Below are positions 8,972 to 16,867 of a stretch of 64,000 bases of DNA, piece by piece. The DNA is from Streptomyces scopuliridis RB72 (GTDB taxonomy: Bacteria > Actinomycetota > Actinomycetes > Streptomycetales > Streptomycetaceae): assembly GCF_000718095.1 (NCBI RefSeq), contig NZ_JOEI01000006.1:62001-126000 (forward strand), given 5' to 3'. Each line of letters starts with the position of its first letter. Position 1 is the first letter of the stretch. Position numbers and translations under genes: made by a program. The notes below the pieces were generated by a model. That model made no database searches and was not told where the DNA came from. It saw nothing but the letters and a program-made list of their open reading frames with translations.

Positions 8972-9955
8972 TCAGCGCGCGGCGGCGTAGCTCTTTTCCA
9001 TCGCGTCCAGTACCTGGCCCGCGCCGGTGTAGCCGATGCCGAGCATCCACAGGTTGTCGTCGACCTTGAAGGCCATGCCCTTCTTCACCGCGTCCAGGTT
9101 CTTCCACAGCGGGCCGCCGACGGTGTCGGTCTCCTTGGCCTTCTTCGCGTCGCCGTAGGTGGAGTAGAAGATGACGTCGGCGTTGGCCTTGTCGATCTGC
9201 TCGGGGCTGACGTCGACCGAGAAGCCGGTGGTGTCCTGGTTGGCGGGGCGGCCGACCTGGAGGTCCTTGAAGAGGGAACCGACGAAGGTGTCGTTCAGGT
9301 AGAGCCGGGTGTCCGCGCCCTCCACGAAGCGTACGAAGCCGACCTTGGTCTGCTTCGCCTTCGCGGCCCCGCCCAGCGCGTCGGTCAGCCGCTTGACGTG
9401 CGCGTCGAAGTCGGAGACGACCTTCTTCGCCTCGTTCTTCCTGCCGAGGGCGTCCGCGTGCAGGTCGAAGTTCTTGCGCCAGGTCGGCCCGGTGGTGTCG
9501 GAGAAGACGGTCGGGGCGATCGCCGAGAGGGACTTGTAGTTCTTCTCGTCGCGGACCTTGCTGCTCAGGATCAGGTCCGGCTTGAGCGCGGCGATGGCTT
9601 CGAGGTTCGGCTCGGCGATCAGGCCGACGGGCTGGATGGCCTTGAGCTTGTCCTCGGGGAGGTACGTGGAGAAGGGCGCCTTGTCGACGACGGTGGTGGC
9701 GCCGACCGGTGTGACGCCGAGGGTGACGGCCGAGTCGAGCGCGTCCGTGTCCAGCACGACGACCCGCTTCGGCGCGTCGCCGACCTTCACCTCGCCCATG
9801 ACCGTCTTGACGGTGTGCGTACCGGCACCGCCGTCGGCGGCCTTGCCGCCCTTGTCCGCGGCCTTGTCGTCGCTGCCGCACCCGGCGAGCGTGACGGCGA
9901 GCGCGGTGGCGGCGGCGGCCACGGTGATATGGCGGCGGGTGAAGGTTCTGGACAC
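8972..9955 (-). CDS. Iron-siderophore ABC transporter substrate-binding lipoprotein
   Basis: 327 residues with a lipoprotein signal: basic RTFTRRH, hydrophobic stretch, lipobox LAGC with Cys 26. FecB/BtuF-type periplasmic-binding fold: the start of the mature domain (RVVVLDTDALDSAVTLGVTPVG) and the DLILSSK strand are typical. It would capture ferric siderophore at the outer membrane face and hand it to an FhuBG-type permease, whose genes are not in the window. Convergent with the NIS operon and carrying its own iron box upstream (9998-10016), so it is probably made under iron limitation for the siderophore of this cluster or a similar one (inference). The two Arg residues before the hydrophobic core could allow Tat export. 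Confidence 0.95.
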   Translation of the reverse strand: MSRTFTRRHITVAAAATALAVTLAGCGSDDKAADKGGKAADGGAGTHTVKTVMGEVKVGDAPKRVVVLDTDALDSAVTLGVTPVGATTVVDKAPFSTYLPEDKLKAIQPVGLIAEPNLEAIAALKPDLILSSKVRDEKNYKSLSAIAPTVFSDTTGPTWRKNFDLHADALGRKNEAKKVVSDFDAHVKRLTDALGGAAKAKQTKVGFVRFVEGADTRLYLNDTFVGSLFKDLQVGRPANQDTTGFSVDVSPEQIDKANADVIFYSTYGDAKKAKETDTVGGPLWKNLDAVKKGMAFKVDDNLWMLGIGYTGAGQVLDAMEKSYAAAR

Positions 9956-9997
9956 GGTGGGAAGGCCTCCCTGACGACAGGCCGGACTCTTCCGGAC

Positions 9998-10016
9998 CTA
10001 AGTAAGGCAAACCTAA
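9998..10016 (-). promoter_or_regulatory. Iron box (DmdR/DtxR operator)
   Basis: Read on the minus strand the site is ttaggtttgccttacttag, close to the actinobacterial DtxR/DmdR consensus TTAGGTTAGGCTCACCTAA. It lies 43 bp upstream of the lipoprotein start, where a repressor would block the promoter. Fe(II)-loaded DmdR1 repression is the family expectation. Confidence 0.85.
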
Positions 10017-10077
10017 CCTTTGCTCCGTCCCGGCAACAAGTCACGGTCGGATCAAGGTGCGACGTGTCACGAAAAGA

Positions 10078-10111
10078 GCGACGGTTGGAAGGGGTGAAAG
10101 CGACCGTTGGA
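10078..10111. repeat. Two 12-bp direct repeats, candidate operator
   Basis: gcgacggttgga at 10078-10089 and gcgaccgttgga at 10100-10111 differ at one base and are spaced 22 bp apart, about two helical turns. They sit just upstream of the start at 10141, so an activator or repressor site is plausible; no cognate regulator is recognised. Confidence 0.4.
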
Positions 10112-10140
10112 GCGGCACGCGAGTTCGAACGGAGGACGCG

Positions 10141-11520
10141 ATGAGCGGCAGCGGCACGGGCACTGGCTCGACCCATGACTACGACGTGATCGTCCTCGGC
10201 GGCGGAGCCCCGGGCGAGCACGCCGCCGGTGCGCTCGCCGAGGGGGGCCTGCGCGTCGCTGTCGTGGAGCGCGACCTGGCCGGCGGGGAGTGCACGTACT
10301 GGGCGTGCATTCCGTCGAAATCGCTGCTGCGCCCCGGCGAGGCGGTGCAGGGCGCGCGTGACGCGGCGGGGACCGCCGAGGTGGACGTCAAGGCGGCTCT
10401 GGCCTGGCGTGACTACATGGTCTCCGACTACTCCGACGCCGGAGCCGCGCGATGGCTGGCGGACAACGGCATCGATCTGATCCGCGGCCGCGGCCGACTG
10501 GCGGGCACCGGGGTGGTGGAGGTCGACGGGGTGCGGTTCACCGCCGAGCATGTCGTACTGGCGAATGGCGCCGATCCCGTCGTACCGCCGCTTCCCGGCC
10601 TGCGGGAACTCGACGGCGTCTGGGGCACGCGCGAGGCGACCGGTATGAAGGCGGTGCCCGCGCGGCTGATCGTGCTCGGCGGCGGGCCGGCCGGGGTCGA
10701 GCTGGCGCAGGTCGTACATCGCTTCGGCGGCGAGGTCGTCCTCGTCGAAGCCGCCGAGCACCTGCTCGCACGCGAACCCGCGCCGCTGGGCGAGGCGCTC
10801 GGCAAGGCCCTGCGCCGCGAGGGAATCGAGCTCGTCCTCGGCATGCACGCGACCGAGGCGCGCCGTGACGGCGAGGACTACGTCCTGGGGCTGGAGGACG
10901 GACGCGAGCTGCGTGGCGACCGTCTGCTCGTCGCGACCGGCCGCCGCCCGCGCGTCGAGGGGATCGGGCTGGAGACCGTCGGCGTCACGGCGGACGGCCG
11001 GGGAATCCCGGTCGACGCGCGTCTGCGGGCGGGCGAGCGGTTGTGGGCACTCGGCGATGTCACGGGTATCTGGCCACTGACTCACGTCGGCGAGTACCAG
11101 GGCGAGATCGTCGCCGCGAACATCCTCGGCGAGCCCCGCGAGGCCCATTACGAGGCGGTCCCGCGCGTCACGTACACCGATCCGCAGGCGGCGTCGGTGG
11201 GCGAGGCCGAGGCCCGGTTCAGCGCCACCGCACCGCTGCCGGAGGTCGCGAAGACGGCTACGTACACGCACGCCTACGCCGAGTCGAACGGCTTTCTGAC
11301 GCTTCTGAGCGACGGTGACGTGCTGACCGGCGCCTACGCGCTCGGTCCCGAGGCCGGCGAGTGGATGCAGCAGGCCACCCTGGCGATCCGGGCCCGCGTC
11401 CCGCTCGGTGTGCTGCGCGACACGATCCAGCCGTTCCCCAGCTTCTCGGAGATACACGCCGCCGCGCTGAAGGCGCTCAGCCGCGAGATCAAGGGGGCGA
11501 GGGAGCCGGCCGAGACGTGA
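10141..11520 (+). CDS. FAD-dependent pyridine nucleotide-disulfide oxidoreductase (class I)
   Basis: 459 residues from the ATG at 10141, preceded by ggagg 4 bases upstream; an in-frame start at 10057 would lie in the repeat region. FAD motif near residue 18 (VIVLGGGAPGEHAA), redox pair CTYWAC (CX4C, as in dihydrolipoamide dehydrogenase, mercuric and mycothione reductases), IPSKSLLR, the NAD(P) motif LIVLGGGPAGVELAQ near residue 175, the second FAD motif LWALGDVTG, and a C-terminal dimer domain. The usual C-terminal His-Glu dyad (HxxPTxxE) is replaced by FPSFSEIHAAAL, as in mercuric-reductase-like paralogues, so the disulfide substrate is unknown. Confidence 0.92.
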   Translation: MSGSGTGTGSTHDYDVIVLGGGAPGEHAAGALAEGGLRVAVVERDLAGGECTYWACIPSKSLLRPGEAVQGARDAAGTAEVDVKAALAWRDYMVSDYSDAGAARWLADNGIDLIRGRGRLAGTGVVEVDGVRFTAEHVVLANGADPVVPPLPGLRELDGVWGTREATGMKAVPARLIVLGGGPAGVELAQVVHRFGGEVVLVEAAEHLLAREPAPLGEALGKALRREGIELVLGMHATEARRDGEDYVLGLEDGRELRGDRLLVATGRRPRVEGIGLETVGVTADGRGIPVDARLRAGERLWALGDVTGIWPLTHVGEYQGEIVAANILGEPREAHYEAVPRVTYTDPQAASVGEAEARFSATAPLPEVAKTATYTHAYAESNGFLTLLSDGDVLTGAYALGPEAGEWMQQATLAIRARVPLGVLRDTIQPFPSFSEIHAAALKALSREIKGAREPAET

Positions 11521-11582
11521 TCGCGGCGAACACGCCGGATGAGCAATTCGAAGGAAAGGTTCGGGAGTTCGGAGGAAGAATC

Positions 11583-12341
11583 ATGAGCACCGCGGCATCT
11601 GTCTCGCTCAGCCACCGCGACCCGACCCTGCTCGGGCAGACCGTCGTCGTCATCGGCGGGAGCGCCGGCATCGGGCTCGCGACAGCCAGACACGCACGCG
11701 CCGAGGGTGCCGACGTGATTCTGACCGGCCGGGACCCCGACCGGCTACGGAGCGCGGCGACGGATGTCGGCGCACTCAGCACCGCCGCCTTCGACGCGAA
11801 CGACCCGGCGCAGCTTAAGCGGTTCTTCCAGGAGCTCCCGGAACAGATCGACCACGTCATGATCACGGCCGGACACCCGTCCTACGGGCGGCTCCTCGAC
11901 ATGGACGCGGATGAGGCACGCCGGGCGATGAGCGAGCACATGCTGCTGCCGCTCGAAGTCGCGCGCCACGCCGTCGGCAGGGTGCGACCCGGTGGCACGC
12001 TGCTGCACATGGGCGGCACCGGCGGCCGGCGGATCAGCCCCGGCTACGGGATCGCGTCGGCGGTGACCGCCGCGTTGCCCGTGCTCACGGCCGGCCTCGC
12101 GCTGGAGCTCGCGCCCATCCGCGTCAACCTCATCGCGGCCGGCTTCGTCGACACACCGTTGTCGGCGGGGCTCCTCGGCGAGGGACTCGACGCCCGTCGC
12201 GAGGAGTTGCGCGCCACCCTCCCGATCGGCCGCGTGGTCGGACCGGCCGACGTCGCGGCGCTCGCCGTCCACATCATGACCAATACGGCACTTACGGGTG
12301 CGACGTACGACATCGATGGTGGGCAGCAGTTCGTTGGCTGA
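11583..12341 (+). CDS. SDR-family protein with degenerate catalytic motif
   Basis: 252 residues from the ATG at 11583, preceded by ggagg 7 bases upstream. Rossmann fold with VVVIGGSAGIGLATARHA as nucleotide site and the C-terminal GATYDIDGGQQ typical of classical SDRs. The catalytic signature is altered: at the YxxxK position the sequence reads YGIAS, so the lysine is serine, and the catalytic-serine strand reads LLHMGGTGG. It therefore belongs to a divergent SDR branch that may bind NAD(P) without normal dehydrogenase chemistry, or use other residues. It follows the disulfide oxidoreductase by 62 bp on the same strand and may be co-transcribed. Confidence 0.88.
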   Translation: MSTAASVSLSHRDPTLLGQTVVVIGGSAGIGLATARHARAEGADVILTGRDPDRLRSAATDVGALSTAAFDANDPAQLKRFFQELPEQIDHVMITAGHPSYGRLLDMDADEARRAMSEHMLLPLEVARHAVGRVRPGGTLLHMGGTGGRRISPGYGIASAVTAALPVLTAGLALELAPIRVNLIAAGFVDTPLSAGLLGEGLDARREELRATLPIGRVVGPADVAALAVHIMTNTALTGATYDIDGGQQFVG

Positions 12342-12392
12342 GACTGGCAGAAGCCGCCGCCTGTCTGTCGACGCCAGTGAAGTGGAGCCGCC

Positions 12393-13010
12393 GTGACCAC
12401 ACCCCGGGACTTGATGATCACCGCTATGGACGTGGCACCCAGTCCACCTGTGGCGGGTGAGCTGTCGCTCGCGCTGGCCGGAGCCGAGTTGATCGACCTC
12501 CTGACCGCCGAGGCCATCAGGCTGGAGGACGACCGGATCGTGCCCGCCCACCGGCCGGCCCTGGCTGATCGCCTGCTGGACCAGGCCGCGACGTCGCTCA
12601 CCCGGGAACCCCCGTACGAGACGGTCGCCGACTGGCTGTGGCGCAGAGGCCGCGGCCTGGCCCCGGCCTATCTGACGGCCCTTGAGGCGGATGGACAACT
12701 CACGCGACAGCGTCGCCGCCGGCTGCCGTTCCGGACCGGCCGGACGGTGCCGGCCGATACGCCCGACCGCCGCCGGGCGGCGGACCGCTGGGCATCGCAC
12801 GAGCCCGTCCTCACCGCGCTCGCGACGGCCGTCGGAATCCCCATCCGCGACAAGGGAGACAGGGAAACGGAAGAGGCTCCGGGCACTACCGACGACGCGA
12901 CCGAGACCGTCATCGTCGCGGTCAACGAGGCGTTGATCGAACTGGAGGCCGTACGGCAGCGGCGATCCATCGAGCAGGCGGCCTTCGACAACATCTGGCG
13001 AGGCAACTGA
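12393..13010 (+). CDS. GPP34-family phosphoprotein (Golgi phosphoprotein 3-like)
   Basis: 205 residues, all-helical GPP34/GOLPH3 fold: the N-terminal LSLALAGAELIDLLTAEAIRL segment, the central DWLWRRGRGLAPAYL and the basic beta-hairpin RRRRLPFRTGRTVP are characteristic. Eukaryotic members bind phosphatidylinositol-4-phosphate. Actinobacterial ones are common but have no settled function; a peripheral membrane role is possible. GTG start with gtggagccgcc just upstream. No clear partner among its neighbours. Confidence 0.85.
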   Translation: MTTPRDLMITAMDVAPSPPVAGELSLALAGAELIDLLTAEAIRLEDDRIVPAHRPALADRLLDQAATSLTREPPYETVADWLWRRGRGLAPAYLTALEADGQLTRQRRRRLPFRTGRTVPADTPDRRRAADRWASHEPVLTALATAVGIPIRDKGDRETEEAPGTTDDATETVIVAVNEALIELEAVRQRRSIEQAAFDNIWRGN

Positions 13011-13019
13011 CGAATCGAC

Positions 13020-13050
13020 GGGCAGGCGTGTTTCCTGAGCGCGCCTGCCC
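13020..13050 (+). terminator. Weak terminator-like hairpin after GPP34 gene
   Basis: 9-bp perfect stem gggcaggcg/cgcctgccc with a 13-nt loop, 10 bases after the GPP34 stop and 15 bases before the next start. Confidence 0.45.
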
Positions 13051-13064
13051 CGTAGCCTTGTGGG

Positions 13065-13874
13065 GTGGACTCCGGAATACCACCGCTCGGCGGCTCAAAG
13101 ACTTCCGTGCCTCGTCGGGCGCGGTGGCGGCGGGTGTGGGGGATCGGTTCGCTGCTCGGCGCCCTGGTTCTGTTGCTCGCGGTGGCCGGTTTCGCGGCGT
13201 CGGTACCCGAGGCTGTCGGTACGGTCCGGGCTTTCCGCTCGGCCCACACGTGCACGGACGGGGGTTCACGGACCGACTGTTTCCACGCGAAGAGCGCCAC
13301 CGTCCGGAGCACGGAGCGGACGGGCGGCAAGAACCCGAAATACGAGGTGCGACTCGACGGTCCGGCGGGGGTCCCCGACGACGTGGACCTGGGGGCGGAC
13401 GAGCCGCTCTTCAAGCGGCTGAAGCCGGGTGACGAGGTCACCGTCACCATGTGGCGCGACTACGCCACCGCTCTCAGCCGCGACGGCGTCACCCAGCAGT
13501 CCGGGGACAGCCCGGAGAGCGAGCCCGAGTGGCAGGCGGGACTGGCCGCGGTCTCCTTGACCCTCGCCTGCTACCTCCTCTACCTGGGAGTCGTACTGCT
13601 CGCCCGCGCCCGCAAGGTGGCCGAGCACGGACCGCCCTACGGCTTCTGGTTCTTCGGCATGTGCACGTTGTGGGCGGCCGTCGCCGTGGTTCCGGCGGGC
13701 ATCGCGGGAGCCTTCGCCTCGATCGGCCCGGGCCATGAGGACCGTGGATGGCTCGTCCTGGTGGCGGTCTGGGCGGCGCTGCTGCCCGGCGTGTACTTCG
13801 GGGTGCGATGGCACGGGCGCAGGCGACGGCGCACCGCGCGGGCGAAGCGCCTGTACGGCCCTCGGCCAACCTGA
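13065..13874 (+). CDS. Four-helix membrane protein of unknown function
   Basis: 269 residues. One hydrophobic helix at about 25-48, then a 95-residue outside domain with two cysteines (HTCTDGGSRTDCF) that could form a disulfide, then three helices (about 158-180, 193-218, 230-248) and a basic RRRRRTARAKR tail. The soluble part has a beta-rich, DUF3592-like look (RSTERTGGKNPKYEVRLDG...GDEVTVTMWRDY), so it may sense or bind something outside the cell; this is inference. GTG start at 13065; a GTG at 13107 is also possible. No family is assigned with confidence. Confidence 0.75.
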   Translation: MDSGIPPLGGSKTSVPRRARWRRVWGIGSLLGALVLLLAVAGFAASVPEAVGTVRAFRSAHTCTDGGSRTDCFHAKSATVRSTERTGGKNPKYEVRLDGPAGVPDDVDLGADEPLFKRLKPGDEVTVTMWRDYATALSRDGVTQQSGDSPESEPEWQAGLAAVSLTLACYLLYLGVVLLARARKVAEHGPPYGFWFFGMCTLWAAVAVVPAGIAGAFASIGPGHEDRGWLVLVAVWAALLPGVYFGVRWHGRRRRRTARAKRLYGPRPT

Positions 13875-14039
13875 CCCGCGCAGTCGCCGGCCAGTTGCCG
13901 TGCGACCGGACGGGGCCTGGCCGTCACGCCTCGTCGGCCCACACCGGAGTGCCGTCGTTCTGCACATGCAGTGTCGGAGAGTGCTCGCGATACCCCCACT
14001 GTGCTGCGCCATCGGGCACCACCCAGACCCTGGCCTGGA

Positions 14040-14210
14040 ATGCCTGAGCCGGCGTCAGCGAAACAGTGCACGTGTCCAGGGAACAAGTGCCAGCGCTGCG
14101 ACGGCAAGGGAAAGTGCACCACCTGTGACGGATCCGGCTACCGAGGTGTGTGGAAGTGCGACAGCTGCCGAGGCAGCGGCGACTGCAAGGCATGCGACGG
14201 CCGCGGCTGA
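14040..14210 (+). CDS. CxxCxGxG zinc-finger microprotein (DnaJ central-domain-like)
   Basis: 56 residues from the ATG at 14040; a GTG at 13971 would add a tail of uncertain reality. Nearly the whole protein is cysteine repeats: CTCPGNKC, CQRCDGKGKC, CTTCDGSGYRG, CDSCRGSGDC, CKACDGRG. This is the zinc-binding CxxCxGxG pattern of DnaJ type I without the J domain. Such free-standing modules probably fold around two zinc ions and act as thiol chaperones or metal-binding accessories; the function here is unknown. The ribosome site is weak. A second, shorter CxxC microprotein lies at 20437-20529. Confidence 0.65.
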   Translation: MPEPASAKQCTCPGNKCQRCDGKGKCTTCDGSGYRGVWKCDSCRGSGDCKACDGRG

Positions 14211-14833
14211 CCGCGTGAATGCCGCGGGGTGACCTGACCCCGCTCTTCGGTGAGGGCTTCTGCCACTCGGCATGAGCCCTCACCACCTCAGACACCGGGT
14301 TGTCAGTGTGCCTGGTTCAGCCGCCCACGCCACTGAACACATCACGCGTGGAACGCCGCAGGCGAGCGGGGTGTGGTCAGCGACGTCGGCCATTTCGAGC
14401 GGTGCTGGTTGGCCAACGTGGACTGCGTTACGTCGTTCGGCCGACAGCGGTCGCTGGTGGTCATCAGTCGCGATGTCATGACAGTGCGACCCGCGCTCAG
14501 AGCGGATGTGCGGCGGGTTTCGCACTTCAGAGAGGCGAAGCCGTGCAAGTCAGAGATCGTGTGCAGGAGAAGGTCGCCGGCGCCCGCCAGGCGGCCGTTC
14601 CTCTTTGAACCGGTCGCGGGTGCGGCAGCCGAGGGTTCGTCCGCCTGCTGGTCGAGGACGCTGATCCGGGAGTCGATCAAACGATCACGGACGCGGCGGC
14701 CAGACCCACAGCCTGACCCTGTTCCGCCTCTGAGCAAGGCAGAGTCCTGGCTTCAGGGAAATCGAGCCCGCATCAGACCCGGATCGCGACACGGAGCGGC
14801 GCCGCCGCAGGTGAGACAGAAGGAGGAGACAAT
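14211..14833. other. Gene-poor 620-bp stretch of lower GC content
   Basis: No reading frame here has Streptomyces codon bias or a recognisable product. The base composition is visibly less GC-rich than the flanks and open frames on both strands look random. It could be decayed mobile DNA; no terminal repeats or transposase motif could be recognised. Confidence 0.5.
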
Positions 14834-14857
14834 ATGCCGCAAAAGCGATGGAACTGA
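14834..14857 (+). CDS. Seven-codon possible leader peptide upstream of TasA-like gene
   Basis: ATG at 14834, preceded by the strongest Shine-Dalgarno in the area (aaggaggagacaat), encodes M-P-Q-K-R-W-N then TGA. It ends 13 bases before the TasA-like ATG at 14871 in another frame. It may be a leader that couples translation to the downstream gene, or the remains of a frameshifted start. Confidence 0.4.
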   Translation: MPQKRWN

Positions 14858-14870
14858 TCGGAGTGGGTGG

Positions 14871-15458
14871 ATGGCGCGTCCCTGGCTGAACGTGCTGGCA
14901 CAGGTAGTGCCTGTTCCTCTCGGATTACTGCTCAGCGGTGCTCTGGTCTGGGGTGCCACCAACGCCGACTGGAGTGGGACCAGCAGCAACAGCGGCAACA
15001 CGTGGACCGCCGGCTCGGCGGGGCTGGCCAACGACAGCAAGGTGCCCATGTTCGACATCGAGAAGATGCGACCCGGCGACACAGGCTCCAACTGCATCGA
15101 GATCAAGTCGAACGCCGACGTCCCCACCGCGCTCAAGTTGTTCAGCAGCTCACAGAACTGGCCCAGCAACTACCAATCCTTCATCGACCTCAAAATCGAT
15201 GTAGGCAGCGGCGGCACCTTCGGGGACTGCGACGGCTTCACTCGGCACAGGACCGCGTTCGACGGCACCCTGGACAAGTTCGTCGCCCTGCACACCGACT
15301 TCCGCACCGGCGTGGGTCCCTGGCCCCTGTCCGGCAAGCCACCCAACTCGCTGAGCTTCCGCTTCTCGTGGAAATTCAGCCCGAGCGCACCCAACAGCTC
15401 GCAGGGCGTGAACACCAACGAGGTGATCTTCACCTGGGAAGCACGGGAACACACGTGA
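14871..15458 (+). CDS. TasA/CalY-like secreted protein, SipW-dependent
   Basis: 195 residues. N-terminal LNVLAQVVPVPLGLLLSGALVWGATNADWS is a signal-peptide-like hydrophobic segment followed by the small strand-rich domain seen in TasA/camelysin-type proteins (NTWTAGSAGLANDSKVPMFDIEKMRPGD, then NCIEIKSNADVPTALKLF). The GD and S/N-rich strands match TasA-type fibre or surface proteins. The gene overlaps that of a SipW-type peptidase, which supports processing by it. Codon 19 (14925-14927) is TTA, so translation should depend on the bldA tRNA and thus on developmental stage (established for Streptomyces). Start at 14871 has a modest ggag 7 bases upstream; the 7-codon ORF in front may set its rate. 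Confidence 0.78.
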   Translation: MARPWLNVLAQVVPVPLGLLLSGALVWGATNADWSGTSSNSGNTWTAGSAGLANDSKVPMFDIEKMRPGDTGSNCIEIKSNADVPTALKLFSSSQNWPSNYQSFIDLKIDVGSGGTFGDCDGFTRHRTAFDGTLDKFVALHTDFRTGVGPWPLSGKPPNSLSFRFSWKFSPSAPNSSQGVNTNEVIFTWEAREHT

Positions 15459-16021
15459 CTCTCCCACGTGACCTGGCCGCCGGCGCGCTCCTCCAGCCCA
15501 CCGCCAAGGGCGCCCCGCACCCGATCCGCGTGGTCACCGTCGTCATCTCACGTACCGTGCTCGGCTCGATGGTTGGGCTGCTGGTGTGGGCGCACTTGCC
15601 CGTGGTGGCGCTGGGCTGGACGGCGGGCGTGGTGCAGTCCGGCTCCATGCGTCCCGCCCTCATGCCGGGCGACGTCGTTCTCTACCAGCCACCACAGCGC
15701 GACCGCACACCGGCGGTGGGCCAAATCGTGCTGACCCAGGACCCCACCCGATCCAGCCATCTGCTCACCCATCGGGTCTACCAGGTACTTCCCAACAACG
15801 ACCTGATCACCAAAGGTGACGCCAACTCCACCCCGGACTCCACACCGGTACGGCCCACGGCACTCCAAGGCGTAGCACGATTGCGCGTGCCCTGGATCGG
15901 GCTGCCGGCCCAGCTCTGGCGCGCCAAGCAACTCGTGCCCGAGGCGATCGTGCTGCTCGGACTTGCCATTCTGCTCGCGCTTGCCGCTCTGCCACTGCAC
16001 AGCCGCAGCCAACACAAGTAG
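15455..16021 (+). CDS. sipW: SipW-type (ER-type) signal peptidase I
   Basis: 188 residues; the GTG overlaps the TasA-like stop (GTGA), so the two are translationally coupled. One N-terminal helix (about 25-55) leads to QSGSMRPALMPGDVVL with the nucleophile serine. The general base is histidine (LLTHRVYQV) instead of the lysine of ordinary bacterial signal peptidases, which marks the SipW/ER class. The conserved acidic box is TKGDANSTPD, and a second C-terminal helix (about 160-180) anchors the protein. It should cleave the neighbouring TasA-like protein. Enzymes of this class usually come with one dedicated substrate. Confidence 0.9.
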   Translation: MTLPRDLAAGALLQPTAKGAPHPIRVVTVVISRTVLGSMVGLLVWAHLPVVALGWTAGVVQSGSMRPALMPGDVVLYQPPQRDRTPAVGQIVLTQDPTRSSHLLTHRVYQVLPNNDLITKGDANSTPDSTPVRPTALQGVARLRVPWIGLPAQLWRAKQLVPEAIVLLGLAILLALAALPLHSRSQHK

Positions 16022-16606
16022 CCCCGGTGGCTTCCTGAACCACGCGTGACACGCCTGGACGACGGCCCCGGGTCATCGTCACCGGCCGCCGGGCGGCCCC
16101 GCCGGTGGGGTGCGTGTGACGGGCGAGACGGCAAGTGGGCCGGCGAGAGGCCGTGGTGTGTCCTGGGGCCCGGTCAACTGAACCCAGGACGCATGACCGG
16201 CCGGAAGAGCCCCGGAACGCTTGGGCAAACTGGAATATACGGGTCAGATTGCAGGCGCAGTCGGCAACGGACCGGCACCAGCGGGGCATGAATCCCAACT
16301 ACCCGCCCACTCATGCCCGCTAAGCCGGTGCCAGGCCGCCCCACTCCACTGCCGCGCCCCACCCACCGGCCAGGAGGCCGGGAACGGACCCCAGGAACAA
16401 GGGAGCCTCCCCGGGGACCCCTCCCCCCGGGCCGCCCCTCCACAAAGCTGCACTTGCGGTGGAGGGACGGGAGTCAAGGGTGGAGCGAAGCGCAATCGGC
16501 GCAGCCGACGCGACGAAGGAGCGCCCTTGACGCCCGACCCGGAACCGCGAAACTGAAGCCCGAGGGGCGGCCCCCACCCGCCATGACGGGTTCGGGGTGA
16601 CCCCGA
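16022..16606. other. Intergenic region without a confident gene
   Basis: Between the SipW gene and the minus-strand unit. Several short frames lack codon bias. The main structured element is at 16473-16531. Composition and repeats suggest degenerate or regulatory DNA. Confidence 0.5.
16473..16531. other. 59-nt inverted-repeat element, possible structured RNA or terminator
   Basis: The ends gtcaaggg and cccttgac pair perfectly over 8 bp, with one wobble and one further pair inside. An inner hairpin tcggc-gca-gccga sits at 16496-16508. It lies 76 bp beyond the stop of the minus-strand gene ending at 16607 and 450 bp after the SipW gene. It may terminate the minus-strand operon, or be an RNA motif. 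Confidence 0.45.
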
Positions 16607-16867
16607 CTACCCCTCGGCTCTGACCTCACGCCGTCCACCAGGAGCGCGCCCCACCAAGTGCGCCTGCGGCGCGCGGATCGTGACCCGTACCGGGTCCGGG
16701 CAGCAGTAGCAGGTGTACGTGTAGCCCTCTTCCGCGTCGAGCGGGACAGGTGGCACGGCACTGTCCGCCGTCGGCATCACCGCGTACAGCACCCCCACCG
16801 CCAGCACGATCGCGCTCATCGCGATCGACACAACACCCCACAGAGCAGGGTCTGTTACTGGTTCCAT
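16607..16867 (-). CDS. Small membrane protein with CxCC motif, unknown function
   Basis: 86 residues. One hydrophobic helix (about 8-32, LWGVVSIAMSAIVLAVGVLYAVMP), then a short soluble tail with YTYTCYCCPDPVRVTI; the three close cysteines could bind metal. The start overlaps the stop of the ATPase gene by 13 bp, so it is likely translated with it. It may anchor or sense for the ATP-binding regulator; this is inference from the overlap. No named family recognised. Confidence 0.6.
   Translation of the reverse strand: MEPVTDPALWGVVSIAMSAIVLAVGVLYAVMPTADSAVPPVPLDAEEGYTYTCYCCPDPVRVTIRAPQAHLVGRAPGGRREVRAEG

Noticed and set aside
14211..14833. Transposase or integrase relic
   Set aside because: Frames on both strands lack any recognisable catalytic motif.
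14373..14870. Extended N-terminus of the TasA-like protein
   Set aside because: Rare codons and random composition; would put the signal peptide in mid-protein.
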